DNA of 64,000 nucleotides from Owenia fusiformis (GCA_903813345.2 CAIIXF020000009.1:6940030-7004029); one strand, 5' to 3'. Positions 10,981-23,092 are shown, counted from the stretch's first letter. Made by a program: numbers and translations. Notes: a model not told the origin generated them from the sequence alone.

Positions 10981-13158
10981 AGTCCTACATTGCCACATCA
11001 TGACATCATCATGCGACATCATGACATCACATATTGCCACATCCTGACATCACCATGTCACAATCATCATATGTGCTCATTGTACCATAGAACCATATTG
11101 CCAGTCAGGAGTAACCATAGGACATAATATCACATGAGAAACATGGAGCTAAGGATTTAAGTAAAAATTGACAAAGAGATACATGTACATAATACATGCA
11201 CAATTGCAATTTTACCATTGCAGCTTAAATACACATGTAAACTGCTTGCAGATTGAGCAAGTATACTTGTACTTATTGTATTGTCACATGACACATTGTC
11301 ACATGACTTACTGTATTGTCACATGACTAACTGTATTGTCAAATGACTAACTGTATTGTCATATGACTTACTGTATTGTCAAATGTGACACTTTGTGCTG
11401 TGTGATAAAAGATGGAGAGATTGCATTGAAAGCTGATTTATGAGCAATCCCACTAAATATATCAAATAGCAGTTCAGGATGGATTGAGGAGGATTAAGTG
11501 AATGAATGCACACAGAATTCAGTGTGACAAAGCACATTTAGCATTATTCAATGTTTCAGTGTGACAAAGCAGTCTTAGAGCCTAGAACAAAATTCAGTGT
11601 AATGAAGAGATTCAGTGTGACGAAGAAATTCAGTGTGATGAAGAGATTAAGTGTGACGAAGAAATTCAGTGTGACAAAGAGATTCAGTGTGACGAAGAGA
11701 TTCAGTGTCACATGGCACACTACACCTCACAAAAACTGAAACGAGAGATTATGGTGGCATTTTAAGAAGGCTTAAAAACTATTGCAAAAGTTTAATATCT
11801 AAATCAATATTCTTACTCATGCTCTAAAATATACTCATTCAATCAAGATGGATGTCTTATTTGATGTCCTACACAGCCCATCTGCAGCAATGTTGTATGG
11901 TACCTTTTTGGAAATGGTACTGTACGCTACCTTGAAATATGATACCATATGGTACTGTGAACTAAAACAGTACCAAACAGTACCATGAACACTGTACAGC
12001 ACTATACTCCAACGATACCGTATTGCACCATACTCCTAATGCACTATACAGTACCATTTAGAGTGAGGATTGGGGGTGTATTTATGGGGTATCTCAAATA
12101 AACTAAATATGTTGTAGTCTTTGTCACATGGCCATACCAGTAGAGATATTAATGCTACACAAGTGTTCAATGAATCTTAAGAGAGTACTGTATTAATACA
12201 TCAAGGTGAAATATTGCCCCAGGTATTGTGATGTCATGTTACCATAGCAACCATAACTCTACCCGAGTTTCATAATTTTTGTTGAAACTTTGCAGTTATA
12301 GTAACAATACATGAAAGTACATTATGTGAAATGTTGAAGATGATTGGTGCATATTTAACAAAGTACCAGCATCAGTCCTGTTACTTTTGGAACACCCTGT
12401 ATTTATATGTTACTTAGTTTAATATGAATCACCTGTTTGTGCATTGAGTAAAATGGGTTCTGAGAAGTTGATTGTGCAAAGGTTTCATCAAAGGTGTATA
12501 TGTCTAAATGCACAATATACTGTGGTCATATATTTGAGTTTATCCCAGTAGATAATACTTCATGCCTAGTAAATAAATGCAACACTTAGCCATTTTTTGT
12601 ATACTTTTTGTCTGGTTTTTCTGAACTAGTTCTTTACTGTGTTTTTGTACATTATTGGTGCTTTTCTTGCATAATGTGATATATGTATGTATAGTACCTT
12701 AAAAGAGTTTTTCATTGGAATGAATCTTACATATAGGTTTTCACTCACTGCAATTGGCATACATCTACATCAGATACACTAAAGCTGAGATACAATCTAT
12801 TTGACATTGATACCTGGTGTCACGCGGCAAAATTAAATTGTTTGTAATGAAGTATTTCGACAAAAAGCTCCATAACCATTTATTTTGTGCTTATGTTATA
12901 AAGTTTGTTTGTCACGATGATTTGTAAGTCTTACCATTTAAATTTCTGTAATTTGGTAAAAGATTAATTACTGAAACAGATTATTATAATGAGATTATAT
13001 CTACTTAAACAAATCAAATGAAATCAAAAGCCTATGTTAACATGGTTTATACAATTGCTACTGTGGTTATGCTTCTACATGTGAACTATAATTATAGGGA
13101 CAGATTTGGTAAATTCATTTATTTAACTTGTATAAAAAAGAACAGAATTTATGAGCTA
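10981..13158 (+). other. 3' flank / probable 3' UTR of RASGEF1
   Basis: No further coding sequence recognised. Short tandem repeats occur at 11270-11390 (GACTAACTGTATTGTCA units) and 11560-11710 (17-bp units GATTCAGTGTGACGAAG). AATAAA hexamers at about 12572, 14305-14310 and 15434-15439 are candidate poly(A) signals; which is used cannot be told. Confidence 0.5.
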
Positions 13159-13495
13159 AAGGAGGAGGGAAGTTAGCGCAACAGATTTTGGCCAGTCATA
13201 TGTTTGATTTTGGCCATTTCCTGGGGATTTAAACAGGTGCAAATGTTAGGCGAATTCATTACCTCCAGGAAAATCACTTCTAGTGAAAATTAGGAAAACA
13301 TTTCAGAAAAAACATGTGGGTGGGTTGTTTGCATCTACCCTGTCTCAAAGTCGAAATTATTTTATCATCTCTAGAAGTGATTTTCCTGGAGGTAATGCAT
13401 TGGCCTAACATATGCAATTGTTTAAATCCTCTGAAAATTGCCAAAATCAAACATATGACTGTCCAAAATCTGTTGCGCTAATTTCCCTCCTCCTT
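13159..13495. mobile_element. 337-bp MITE with long inverted arms and TA flanks
   Basis: Arms of about 140 bp: AAGGAGGAGGGAAGTTAGCG at the left is mirrored by the right end (CCCTCCTCCTT). The element is flanked by TA on both sides. The inner arm phrase CCTCCAGGAAAATCACTTCT is nearly perfect, so the insertion is fairly young. TA flanks suggest a Tc1/mariner-type family. Confidence 0.85.
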
Positions 13496-13847
13496 TATGA
13501 AAACTTAATATGAAATATTTAGTGTCGATCAATACACAGATTCAAATGTAAGAAAACACATGTACTAATTCAAGTAAATAAACATGAACCTACACATGTG
13601 TAGACAATTTGAGAAAAGTGTAGAGAAGCATGGTCAGAGTGCAACTGGTTATAATTCGTTTACTTTAAATTGGTCATTTTAGTTTACAGTTTGAGTTCTT
13701 GACTAATTAAAATGTTATCTTGCATATTAAAACATATAATGTGCTCTAAATGCATTGATTTACTGTATTGGCCTCCTACTGAGCTCTTATTGAAAATGAT
13801 TTTCCAGTTTACTGGAGGGTGTACACCCCCAAAATGCAATCTGATTT

Positions 13848-14010
13848 TCGACGCCATTTTGGCGCCAAATTTCGGTGCCGTTTCGGCACCAAATGGACTG
13901 ACTAGTCCGGTGACAAATTTTGGTGTCAAAAGGTTTTGGTGTCGGAACGGTGTCAAAACGGTGCTGGAACAGCGCCGAATTTTTTCGATGCGGAAACAGC
14001 GCCGAATTAT
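13848..14010. repeat. GC-rich, palindrome-rich low-complexity block
   Basis: Repeated variants of GGCGCCAAATTTCGGTGCCG, GGTGTCAAAA and AGCGCCGAATTTTTTCG in an otherwise AT-rich region. Both strands are open over short distances, which I take as a consequence of the repeat and not as coding. Confidence 0.6.
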
Positions 14011-14724
14011 ATTGGCTGTGTACCTTTAATTGGAAGTGTAATTTGGTAATTGAGAAGAAGCACTTGATGTATATAAATACCTCAGATGTCACACATCACT
14101 ATGTTCTATACACCATATGTTCAATCAAGATATTTTTATTGGTAACTTGAAGTTGCATAATACTCTAGAGAATGTCGTATTTTACATGTTTTAGATAAGC
14201 TTTACTCACAAATTGTTGGAATAGGAACAAGGAGAACTTTTGGATCCAGCATGCATCAGTGCATGAATTGCATTCTGGGTGATTTGCAATATTCAGCATC
14301 ATTAAATAAAGCTTGCACAATGCTGCCATATAAATGTACAATGTATGTTAGTGCCTTTTTTCTAAGTTAATATATATGTGTTCATTTTTTCGAGTAAAAT
14401 CAGAGACAAGCTGAATTTGTATTTTGTAAGGCCTACCAAAATTAAATTTAAAACTTAATGAGTTTTAACCTGACATGTAGCTTCATCCTGTACTGAGATT
14501 GTACAAAATGTATATATAATGGAACCAAGCCCCCTTACTGATGGAAATATTCCTGCTTTTTACCAGCAAGATCAAACAGCACTGCAGTGTTTTTGCAGTT
14601 ATTATTGTTTAGTATGTAACCTATGATAGATAGGGATGATTTTATGCTCAGTTGAGCTGAAACAATATCAAATGTGCTGTTGGTTGATTTATCATTTCTT
14701 TAACATTAATTGGGCATATGCATA

Positions 14725-14858
14725 CATAACACCTCTGGAAGTGGAACACCTCTTTTAGTGGAACACTTTTCAGAGTCCCAGGACCAATTGACATAATGTC
14801 AAATGAGTTGTACACCTTACAACTACACCAAATGTGTTCCACTTTACAGGTTTTACTG
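14725..14858. mobile_element. Pogo/mariner-like MITE copy, left end decayed
   Basis: Contains AGTGGAACACCTC phrases and ends ACAGGTTTTACTG followed by TA. Confidence 0.75.
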
Positions 14859-14900
14859 TAGCAGATTTCCTCATTATATGATCATATTGCCATCCCTATG

Positions 14901-15111
14901 CAGGCCCGTAGCCAGGATTTACCAAGGGGGGGGGGTTCAGTTTTCAAAAATTTCTATGGGGGGTTCACATTTGACAACTTTGGCCCAAATATGGCTAAAA
15001 TCACTTGAGAAGTGCTCAAAATGGTGAAAACTGCATGATTTTGAAAGAATTTTTGGCCAGAGGGGGGGGGGTTCGCCCGAACCCTGCGAACCGCCCTTGG
15101 CTACGGGCCTG
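14901..15111. mobile_element. hAT-like MITE, CAGGCCCGTAGCC family, 5-bp target duplication
   Basis: Begins CAGGCCCGTAGCCAGG and ends GGCTACGGGCCTG. Flanked by CTATG at 14896-14900 and 15112-15116. Internal G-runs (GGGGGGGGTTC) are typical of all four copies in the window. Confidence 0.85.
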
Positions 15112-15294
15112 CTATGTGTCATATTGCCATCCCTATGTGTCATTTGTATGTGTAAATATCATAGATGCAATCTTAGAGATTTTAAAATGAACACAGTGTA
15201 AAATATCTTTATATTAGAGATGATAGCCTATAGCATAGAGTGCAAATACAATTTGTGCCAGAAAAATACAACTCTTTGTAAATGTCTTATGTGC

Positions 15295-15415
15295 ATGTAC
15301 TGCATGTTATTGTATGATGTAAATTTTTATGTACATTGTACTATGCATGTTATTGTATGATGTAAATGTTTTATGTACATTGTACTATGCATGTTATTGT
15401 ATGATGTAAACATCT
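15295..15415 (+). repeat. Three tandem copies of a 45-bp unit
   Basis: Unit contains ATGTTATTGTATGATGTAAA and TTATGTACATTGTACT. It ends about 20 bp before the AATAAA at 15434. Confidence 0.8.
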
Positions 15416-15487
15416 TATTAGATATATGAGAACAATAAAGTATTGTTCAGGATAGTAAATATTAGATGATGTTTTTGTAATTTTTAT

Positions 15488-15665
15488 GTCACCACCACTA
15501 GTGGTGACATATCACTAGTGGTGACATATTGTTATGGTCTCCAACTTTTGTGTGGCATTAATTCATGTTTGGCAGTTGCTGTTTGGTGGTTGATCTTTGG
15601 CATTTGGAATCTGTAACAAATGACAGGTGGTGATAATTTGCATGTTAATGCCTTGTTCTAAGTAT
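15488..15665. mobile_element. Interspersed repeat beginning with a GTCACCACTAGTGGTGAC hairpin
   Basis: Starts with a near-perfect palindrome around CACCACTAGTGGTGACATA and ends TTTGCATGTTAATGCCTT. Related copies, inverted, are at 33170-33320 and 43245-43390, and an internal part was duplicated at 9077-9318. Confidence 0.65.
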
Positions 15666-16430
15666 TTTATTCAGTAGTTGAGAATCGTTGTTTATACATT
15701 CTTAGCTTTTACCTAATGTTTGGGCAATAAAATAATTAACTTAGAGGATATTTTTCATCAAATAAGTTGGCCAGACCAAATTATTTCTGTAAAAGTAAAG
15801 CACATCCCAAGTGGAACATTATTTTAAGGTGTACCGCTAAAGTAATACACACATTTTGCAGTTCTCTTACATGTGTGTTAGGGAGATTTGCTTTTTATTA
15901 ATTATTATTTATTTTTTAATTTAAATTAGATTAAATGGAAATTACTGCTCCCATTTTTTCAAATACACTTTTGGGCCTTGGGAACCCTGTTAAGAAAACC
16001 CCCAGGTACATGCACAGTTATTAAACTTTTGATTTATTGTGATATAAGGATTCTAAAACATCTCATAAAAATATAGGCGTACATTAAAATAGTTACATAA
16101 ACACAAAAATGTTAAAACTCTGATGAATGTATCAGATTCAACTAATATCGGAGTCAGCGTCTCAAGAATATGCATATTGAATGTCTTTACACGACAATAT
16201 GAAGGTTGAATATGGTCTAGATGGGGGATCCTCACATTTTAGAGCATGTGGGTAGCAACTGTTGTATGCAGTATGTGGCCACCAGATACCAATCAGATAT
16301 TTTGAAATAAAGATACATCAGAAATGCAGTCTCAAAAATCGAAAGTTTTCTGGGACAGTATGGCGCCCTGACCTCTAGCTTGTCGACATTGGTTAACCAA
16401 TTTCCTGGTGAGGCTTCCTTATGCCTAGGT

Positions 16431-16662
16431 CACATTTGCTTCGATTCATCGGCCGGCGCCCGGATGATAGAGTATTTTGTTCAAAATTGAAGGTGAAATC
16501 TCTACTTTGAGGTCAGATGAAAACTCCTGGGAACGCAGTTGAACATGATTTTTTAAAAAAAGTCCGTTGGTCAACTTGAAGCAAGTTGAAATCAGTTCTG
16601 AACAAAATACTGCAATCGACAGGGTGCCGGCCGATGAATCTGAGAAAATGTAACCAAGGCAT
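16431..16662. mobile_element. Fold-back MITE (TCACATTT end family) beside the membrane-protein gene
   Basis: Left end ATGCCTAGGTCACATTTGCT pairs with the inverted right end AATGCCTTGGTTACATTT. Inner arms pair through CATCGGCCGGC. It would lie in the 3' UTR of the gene at 16784-17596 if transcription runs on to the AATAAA complement at 16033-16038. Confidence 0.7.
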
Positions 16663-16783
16663 TAATCAAAATATGGCGCAACACCTCCAAATGGCTTAAC
16701 TTCAATGACAACAAGAATGACATTTCCTGGATACACTCTGATACACATGAGATGGATGCAAGGTTTCGGCTACCATTCACCAC

Positions 16784-17596
16784 TTACAGGTTTGTACCCT
16801 GTTGACTTGGCATATTATACCTTTCTGTATTTACGCATGTAGCATCGTCATATGATGGTGGCGGGGGTGATCCAGCAGTTGGGTTACTCTCAGAAGGTCC
16901 TGCTGTAGCGTCATTTCCCATGTTTCCTTGATGACTTAAGGATGATGGAGTGGGTTGGGTGATGTATGGAGGAAATATAAGCTGCTGTTGAGTGACTGAA
17001 TCGTAGGAAGGAGGGGGTAAATTGGTAATGCTGTGAATATCTGTAGTACCAATAAAAGGTGGCGCACTTGGTTGCTCAACATGGTATGAAACTGTTTGTG
17101 ATCGCAGTGGTAATGGGGGCGTATTAAACATTCCATGTCCTGCTTCTAGATCTACTGCAGAAAATGTGATATTGTTACTTGTAGTATTTGTCACGTAAGG
17201 CTCATTTGTAGCGTTTTCAGGAACACTGTTTTGACGCTTTTTACGCCATGCTATCCCAGCCAATAATCCTAGTAAGCCAATAGCTAATATAATTGGTCCC
17301 GCAACACATAAATCCAGACGGGAACCACCTCCACATCCTACCGCCGTCAAAATTCCTCCTATTATAATAAAAAGAATCATGAAAACGAGAATCAAAACGC
17401 AAAAACTACATTGTTGTCCCCCTGGAATTATTTGACCTTGAGGCCCTACATTGAAGACTCTCCCAGCATGTCCAGTACGTCTCCTGTTGTGATGCCGATG
17501 ATGTTGTACACGTCTATGCCTAGTTCTTGCAGCCCGTGCCCTACGTCGTCGTCGACGTCTTCCACCACCTCGTCTCCCTCTTTCTCCAGCACCCAT
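16784..17596 (-). CDS. Two-pass membrane protein with Arg-rich N-terminus and PPxY motifs
   Basis: A 270-residue open frame without introns. Residues 1-46 are very basic (Arg/His/Gly, with a run of seven Arg around 13-19). Two hydrophobic segments follow at about 65-87 and 95-117, separated by a short Gly/Cys loop. A Lys/Arg stop-transfer cluster (RKKR) sits at 118-121. The rest is a Pro/Ser/Thr-rich tail with two PPSY motifs at 195-198 and 246-249. PPxY motifs are known ligands of WW domains, typically of NEDD4-class ubiquitin ligases, so a trafficking or ubiquitination adaptor is plausible but inferred. The architecture recalls small tail-PPxY proteins such as the TMEM171-like group, but I cannot assign a family. 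The TAA stop is embedded in a good donor hexamer (GTAAGT on the minus strand), so a longer spliced form is possible. Upstream of the ATG, TTTTAG at about 17612-17617 could be the acceptor of a 5' UTR intron. Confidence 0.72.
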   Translation of the reverse strand: MGAGERGRRGGGRRRRRRRARAARTRHRRVQHHRHHNRRRTGHAGRVFNVGPQGQIIPGGQQCSFCVLILVFMILFIIIGGILTAVGCGGGSRLDLCVAGPIILAIGLLGLLAGIAWRKKRQNSVPENATNEPYVTNTTSNNITFSAVDLEAGHGMFNTPPLPLRSQTVSYHVEQPSAPPFIGTTDIHSITNLPPPSYDSVTQQQLIFPPYITQPTPSSLSHQGNMGNDATAGPSESNPTAGSPPPPSYDDATCVNTERYNMPSQQGTNL

Positions 17597-18262
17597 GATG
17601 ATATATCACTCTAAAATATGAATGAACAGTTTGCAATGTCTTTTTCAATGATCAGCAGCTATAAATGCAAATAAAATTAAGACTATATAAAGATGTCGCT
17701 GTTGTTGGATTTCACTTGCACTCATTGGCCTTAGTTCAGTGTAGTAACTAAACGACTTCAAGTCCATTCTACATTTGATCAATATTTTCCTGAGGGTGGA
17801 GTTGATTCTAAACTAGTAGATACCCTCCTTAATCTTACGAGTCACTTCCAAAAGAAATCCACTTCGTTCATCTTGTTGTTAATGTATCCGGTAGGGCGTG
17901 TAACATTATCCCGTTCCAGGACTATAGTCAACGGGATAAGTGTAACAGTGTAGTGTGCCAAGCCCATATATTATGATTTACACTGTGACCTACTTCGATT
18001 TGGTATACATGTAGCTGAGATTAACATAAGTGATGGTCTCAGGTATAGTAACCGTGATGAAGAAATTAATGATGTTGTAAGATTAACCAACGTATGCAAC
18101 TAACGTACACAGCCCTGTAAGTTTAAACGTACACAACTGTCTTATATTTCACCTTATAATCAGCTTATAGTAGAACTTCCACGGGAACTTCCACAGGAAC
18201 TTCCATTATCCTATGTGTTTTGTTGGCCTGTTGGTTATCACTGGTTTGATTGCGCTGTTCAG

Positions 18263-18720
18263 GAAGGCAGGATTCATTTGTAAACTATATTGCATATGAA
18301 TCCTGTATGATTCCTGGAGGCTGGATTCATTTGTAAACTATATTGCATATGAATCCTGTATGATTCCTGAAGGCAGGATTCATTTGCAAACTACCTTCTA
18401 TATGAATCCTGTACGAATCCTGAAGGCTGGATTCATTTGTAAACTATATTGCATATGAATCCTGTATGATTCCTGAAGGCAGGATTCATTTGCAAACTAC
18501 CTTCTATATGAATCCTGTACGAATCCTGAAGGCTGGATTCATTTGTAAACTATATTGCATATGAATCCTGTATGATTCCTGAAGGCAGGATTCATTTGTA
18601 AACTATTTAAACAGCGAATCCTGTATGAATCCTGGAGGCAGGATTCATACAGGATTCATATGTGCATATGAATCCTGTATGAATCCTGACTCCAGGATTC
18701 AGTGGTTTGATTCACATTTT
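18263..18720. repeat. 53-bp tandem repeat with alternating variants
   Basis: GATTCATTTG recurs at 18271, 18324, 18377, 18430, 18483, 18536 and 18589, exactly 53 bp apart. Copies alternate between a TATATTGCATATGAATCC type and a TACCTTCTATATGAATCC type in the middle of the array. The unit is partly palindromic (GGATTCAT ... ATGAATCC), and the right edge is a run of further inverted fragments. Confidence 0.9.
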
Positions 18721-18865
18721 TTGCTGTGTTGCACTGCAGGTCTCTGAAAGAGTTAATACTAAATGTACACTCCGTTTTAAACGTATACGTAGCGTACAGT
18801 GCAGAGAGTAAGGCCATAAACATAATCAAACTGCAAATGCAGGTACATGTATGGCTTATGAATAC

Positions 18866-19389
18866 AGGCTGAGCCAAAAAGGTAACCCAACCCCCGTGAC
18901 CCAACTCAATGTTTGTTAATAACTGAGTCATTCGGCATGGCCTTGAAATCATATTTGGCGCAATTAAACCTTGTTCAATGTTCTTTCCTTCTAGTAAGTT
19001 TCAATGGTGTTATCTCAAAAAAGCGATTTCATGGCCATTTACAAAACACGCCTCCCCCCCCCCAAATGCCGCCAACTTAACATAAATCCCAAAAGATTTA
19101 TAACTAAGGGGCTAATGTCTACACTAACAACCCTTGAAACATTGACACAAGAGATAAGAAACTCGTGTAGTGAACAACTACGCTAGATTCGTTCAATTTA
19201 ACCTCCACTGGAGATGACGCAGGATGCTTTGTAAAATAGCCATAAAATCGTGATCATTTGGGATAGACCCATAAAACTTGATAGAATGAAAGAGCATTGA
19301 ACAAGGTTAGTAATTGTGCCTTGACACCAAACCCATGCTGAATTAGCATTTTATTAACGTTTGTTTGGGTTACCTTTTTGGCTCACCCT
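18866..19389. mobile_element. 524-bp MITE with GAGCCAAAAAGGTAACCCA ends
   Basis: AGGCTGAGCCAAAAAGGTAA at the left is inverted at the right (GGTTACCTTTTTGGCTCACC). Flanks read ATAC at 18862-18865 and 19390-19393, or equally TA if the ends are drawn two bases outward. No coding capacity. Confidence 0.75.
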
Positions 19390-19923
19390 ATACGAAGATT
19401 ACCAGTCATGTAACGTATCAACAGGACAATTGTATATTTATATTTTGCACTGGTGTATAGTATAGGCCTACAGTCGTGTACATGTGTTATCAATCTTGCC
19501 AGTCTTTTATCCATCCAAACCTTCAGCACGCCATTCCAAACTCAGTCATTTTCATGTTTCTATATTTCATACTTTTATATCAATCCCCAAAGCGTCCTGA
19601 GACTGAGAAAATTAGAGATGTGAGTCAAAACCGGGAAGTCAAGTTAAGATTTTCAGAGGACGTGCACGTGAACGTCTCCTCTAGGGATTACTTCCTGTCA
19701 TCGTGAGATATCACAGCCTTCTCTCAGTTTCCTTCTTGTGCATACGGCAGAGATGGTCTGAGTATCAGAATGACTTCCTGTCCCCTTTGTCGTGTTTACT
19801 CGCCCGATTGAGTATAGTTGGAAGACCAATGTGTCATATGTTATTATTAGGTCCCTAGAAAAACCAATTGACGAAGGCGGACAGGGGTCATGATTATAGG
19901 CCTATCCACTATCTCGTACACGT

Positions 19924-20661
19924 TCTCTAAAAAGGAAAAGCTTGACAGAATTTTGACTATAGACGAAAGTATAGTTTCAGAGCGGTACATAGACCTACAT
20001 GTAGCATCGTATTGTTTTCGTTATGATTTAATGATAAATGACAATATATTTTGAAGACTGACAACATTGCGTACAGTTTTCTGCCAGTACTCTAAAAAGG
20101 AAAAGCTTGGCAGAATTTTGACTATAGACGAAGGTATAGTTTCAGAGCGGCACATAGACCTACATGTAGCATCCGGTACGGGTTTCGTTGTGATTTAAGG
20201 TACAGCTGGAAAGTAACATTTTGGTAAAAAATTGCTATACCTGCACATGTTATTTTCTGGTACAAAATAAAGTATGAAGGCATGTGTCAATTTCCTTGCT
20301 TTTTTCAGGAAAGTATCATTACATTGTCTTCTTTTAGAATATCTGATAGGCGTTTAATGGGAACTACAGGAAATTCTGATATTTCACACTTTCTATTTTT
20401 CCAAATTTTCTTTCAAAGTCTCCAGACAACACAGGAGATACCATTGACCTGTTTCTAGATATTCTAAAAGAAGACAGTGTAATGATACTTTATTGAAAAA
20501 AGCAAGGCAATACACACATGCCTTCATACTTAATTTTGTACCAGAAAATAACATGGGCAGGTATAGCAATTTTTTACCAAAATGTTACTTTCCAGCTGAA
20601 CCTTAATGATAAATGACAATATGTTTTGAAGACTGACAACATTGCGTACAGTTTTCTGCCA
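19924..20661. repeat. 166-bp tandem duplication, second copy interrupted by a MITE
   Basis: CTCTAAAAAGGAAAAGCTTG starts the two copies at 19924 and about 20090. The second copy stops at the TTAA at 20195-20198, is interrupted by the element at 20199-20602, and resumes with TTAATGATAAATGACAATAT at 20603. Confidence 0.85.
20199..20602. mobile_element. TTAA-type MITE (piggyBac or Kolobok class), 404 bp
   Basis: Terminal inverted repeats start GGTACAGCTGGAAAGTAACA and extend for about 145 bp per arm. Both ends are flanked by TTAA (20195-20198 and 20603-20606). The undisturbed target is still visible in the neighbouring duplicate around 20030. Confidence 0.9.
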
Positions 20662-21213
20662 TGACTTGAAGTAGCAAGCCACAGAATTGAAATATACAAC
20701 GCATAGAACTTTGATATAATCATCATGATATAATTGACGATAATCATGGATGATGATTTTTTAATTCTCCCTTATACCTGAATTAAATCTTCTCTCATTC
20801 ATGTCATTCTCCCTTCTCTGGATCTGTTTTAAGTTTACATTTTACCAGAGACATATAAAACGTTTAACGTGTCTCTGATTTTAGAGTGTCGATTCCGCAT
20901 TCCAACACTCTACGATATATGTTGCACTTTACTTATCTTACTTCTACGTGGATTCAAATCAAGTCAAATCCTGTTCTAATTTGTTCAAACTGCTCACAGG
21001 GGATATGGTCATGACATATTGTATAAGATTGGCCACCGTCATGTTCTAGGGATCATGGTCCGATATTTATATATAAAGGACCAAAAACACTTTTACACCG
21101 GTCATACAGTAACTATACCAGGCGCAGGTTGAATTGTTCCAAGCCGCGTCGTGGCCTTCCTTTTTGAAGAGATATAGAGAAGCCGTCTGTTGTTCAATGG
21201 ATCTGGATCTGCC

Positions 21214-21302
21214 TACCCTGCGTGCACAGTCTACTAACTACCGAAGACGAAGCTCTCTTTTAAGAAGTGAAGTCGAACGAATGCAAAGGGTAGGATCTGC
21301 TA
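21214..21302. repeat. Short dispersed repeat with TACCCT...AGGGTA ends
   Basis: Contains TGCGTGCACAGTCTACTAAC, GAAGCTCTCTTTTAAGAAGT and AACGAATGCAAAGGGTA. A near-identical inverted copy is at 34269-34346, and partial copies lie between 38190 and 38692. Confidence 0.75.
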
Positions 21303-22009
21303 CTCCGGAGAGATGCTGTTTTTCTAATCTATTTAGGATTTGGGATCAAACAATATAGCTATATCTTTTTAAAAGAACGTGAAGAATTATGGCCATGTAG
21401 GAATTAGTTCTCTTTGTATGATTTACTTATACCCGATTGAGTATATAGCTACAGGTATATTAGTCTGGATGTAGAGCCAATAGAGGTGGAAATGCTTATT
21501 ATATGAACTTTTTTTGCATTTTCTGTTTAAACATGATATCCATATTCAGAAACTGTCGGATGCCCGACGGGCATCCTTGAGGAATTTTTTTGGCGGCCAT
21601 TTTGAATTTTCACACGTTTTATGTATTTTAGCCAGCATATTAGAACAGAAAACTAGCATACACATAAACATATCTTGCTGTTTTTCCTATAATAGAGTTT
21701 TAATATGATGTATACCAATATGTTAGGTTCCAGAAATGTTTCTTGACAAAAAAAAATCAAGATGGCCGCCAACCTTACAATGTATGAAATGTCTCATTCT
21801 GTGATAATATCAAATTGATATTAGTGTTTCCTACAAAATTATCAATAGATAATACTAAATACATCTGCTTATGATCTCTTTCTCACATATAAAATATCTG
21901 AAATGAGTAAAAAGTAACCTACATAATAATTATGATGTTCCACAAGGGTCATTTCTTGGTGCTATATATATCTTGAATTTATGAATTATCTTCTTTTACT
22001 AAGATTTCA

Positions 22010-23092
22010 TCAAGGATTTCCCTCAACGGCCCTCAATAAATCCTCATCAGTTTCTTCCAATTCCTGTTCAGTTACTGTCTTTGTATGTTGGTTATTGCAT
22101 TCATTCCCCTTGCAAACACAGAACAATGTACATGATAAAGATGCCTTGGAGCATTGACATCGCCCAGTTCCACATACATTGCCCTCTGATGCACATGTGA
22201 ACTTAATGAGCTGGAGAATTCCTTCGGGGGTACAGGGTGTATCCTTGGGCATTGTTGTTTGGACAAGTGAGCCCGTGCTGTTAATTTCCCAACCATAATC
22301 TGTTGGAAGGATAAGTGGGGGGTCAGGCATATCAGCATTTTTCCATATAGCTACTTGGAAATGAGCTCGCTTCACATACTGGGAAAATGCTTCTGTTGTT
22401 GGTGGGAGGGATTTTAGCTTTGGTGCATTTGTAAGTGAGCCCGTGCTGTTAATTTCCCAACCATAATCTGTTGGAAGGATAAGTGGGGGGTCAGTCATAT
22501 CAGCATTTTTCCATATAGCTACTTGGAAATGAGCTCGCTTCACATACTGGGAAAATGCTTCTGTTGTTGGTGGGAGGGATTTTAGCTTTGGTGCATTTGT
22601 AAGTGAGCCCGTGCTGTTAATTTCCCAACCATAATCTGTTGGAAGGATAAGTGAGGGGTCAGGCATATCAGCATTTTTCCATATAGCTACTTGGAAATGA
22701 GCTCGCTTCACATGCTGGGAAAATGCTTCTGTTGTTGGTGGGAGGGATTTTAGCTTTGGTGCATTTGTAATTTTGCAGCATTTTTGCAGCATTTTTCTTT
22801 GCTCATACAGCATATCTCACATCAGACATTTTGTCTGTGACTTTAGGTGTAATTCCATAACATCTAGAAACAAATTCTGTTGAAGTTTTCTCAACTTCAG
22901 TCATGTCTGCATTGACATCTCCCAAGTTAGCGAGTGAATATCTATTTAACACCTTCACGACTGCAAGATGCAAGATGTCGTATCACTGCCAGAGGGACTA
23001 TGCGCAGCTAACAAGTTTGGGATTTTTAATTTGTGTTCATTTACGGTTGCATTAATGTTAATGTTTGCCCGGCCAGATGATGTTCCCTCCAT
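22010..23092 (-). pseudogene. Inverted, broken copy of the CXC-domain transposon gene with a triplicated block
   Basis: Antisense partner of the gene at 23065-24348. Reading the minus strand from 23092, the coding sequence matches the plus copy, has a deletion near 22960, then meets an in-frame TGA near 22808 and a frame change. From 22813 down to 22010 a 267-codon frame is open: three near-identical repeats of about 55 residues (each with LPPTTEAFSQ and PTDYGWEINSTGSL) followed by the same cysteine-rich CXC-like domain (CASEGNVCGTGRCQCSK...). The repeats are 165 bp, a multiple of three. The ATG at 22813 is probably only the chance start of the shifted frame. Confidence 0.6.

Noticed and set aside
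11551-11739. 62-codon frame rich in FSVTKR repeats
   Set aside because: A 17-bp minisatellite in the probable 3' UTR; the apparent protein repeat is a consequence.
13684-14150. Overlapping open frames on both strands
   Set aside because: Caused by the GC-rich palindromic block at 13848-14010; no domain and no splice context.
22010-22338. Cysteine-rich C-terminus as a secreted peptide or toxin-like domain
   Set aside because: No signal peptide; the cysteine spacing and the matching copy at 24148-24252 fit a CXC-type nuclear domain of a mobile gene.
23065-23067. TTG as a start codon for the 427-codon frame
   Set aside because: A TTG start is not credible in an animal gene; the frame simply enters from the inverted arm, so the gene is treated as 5'-truncated.
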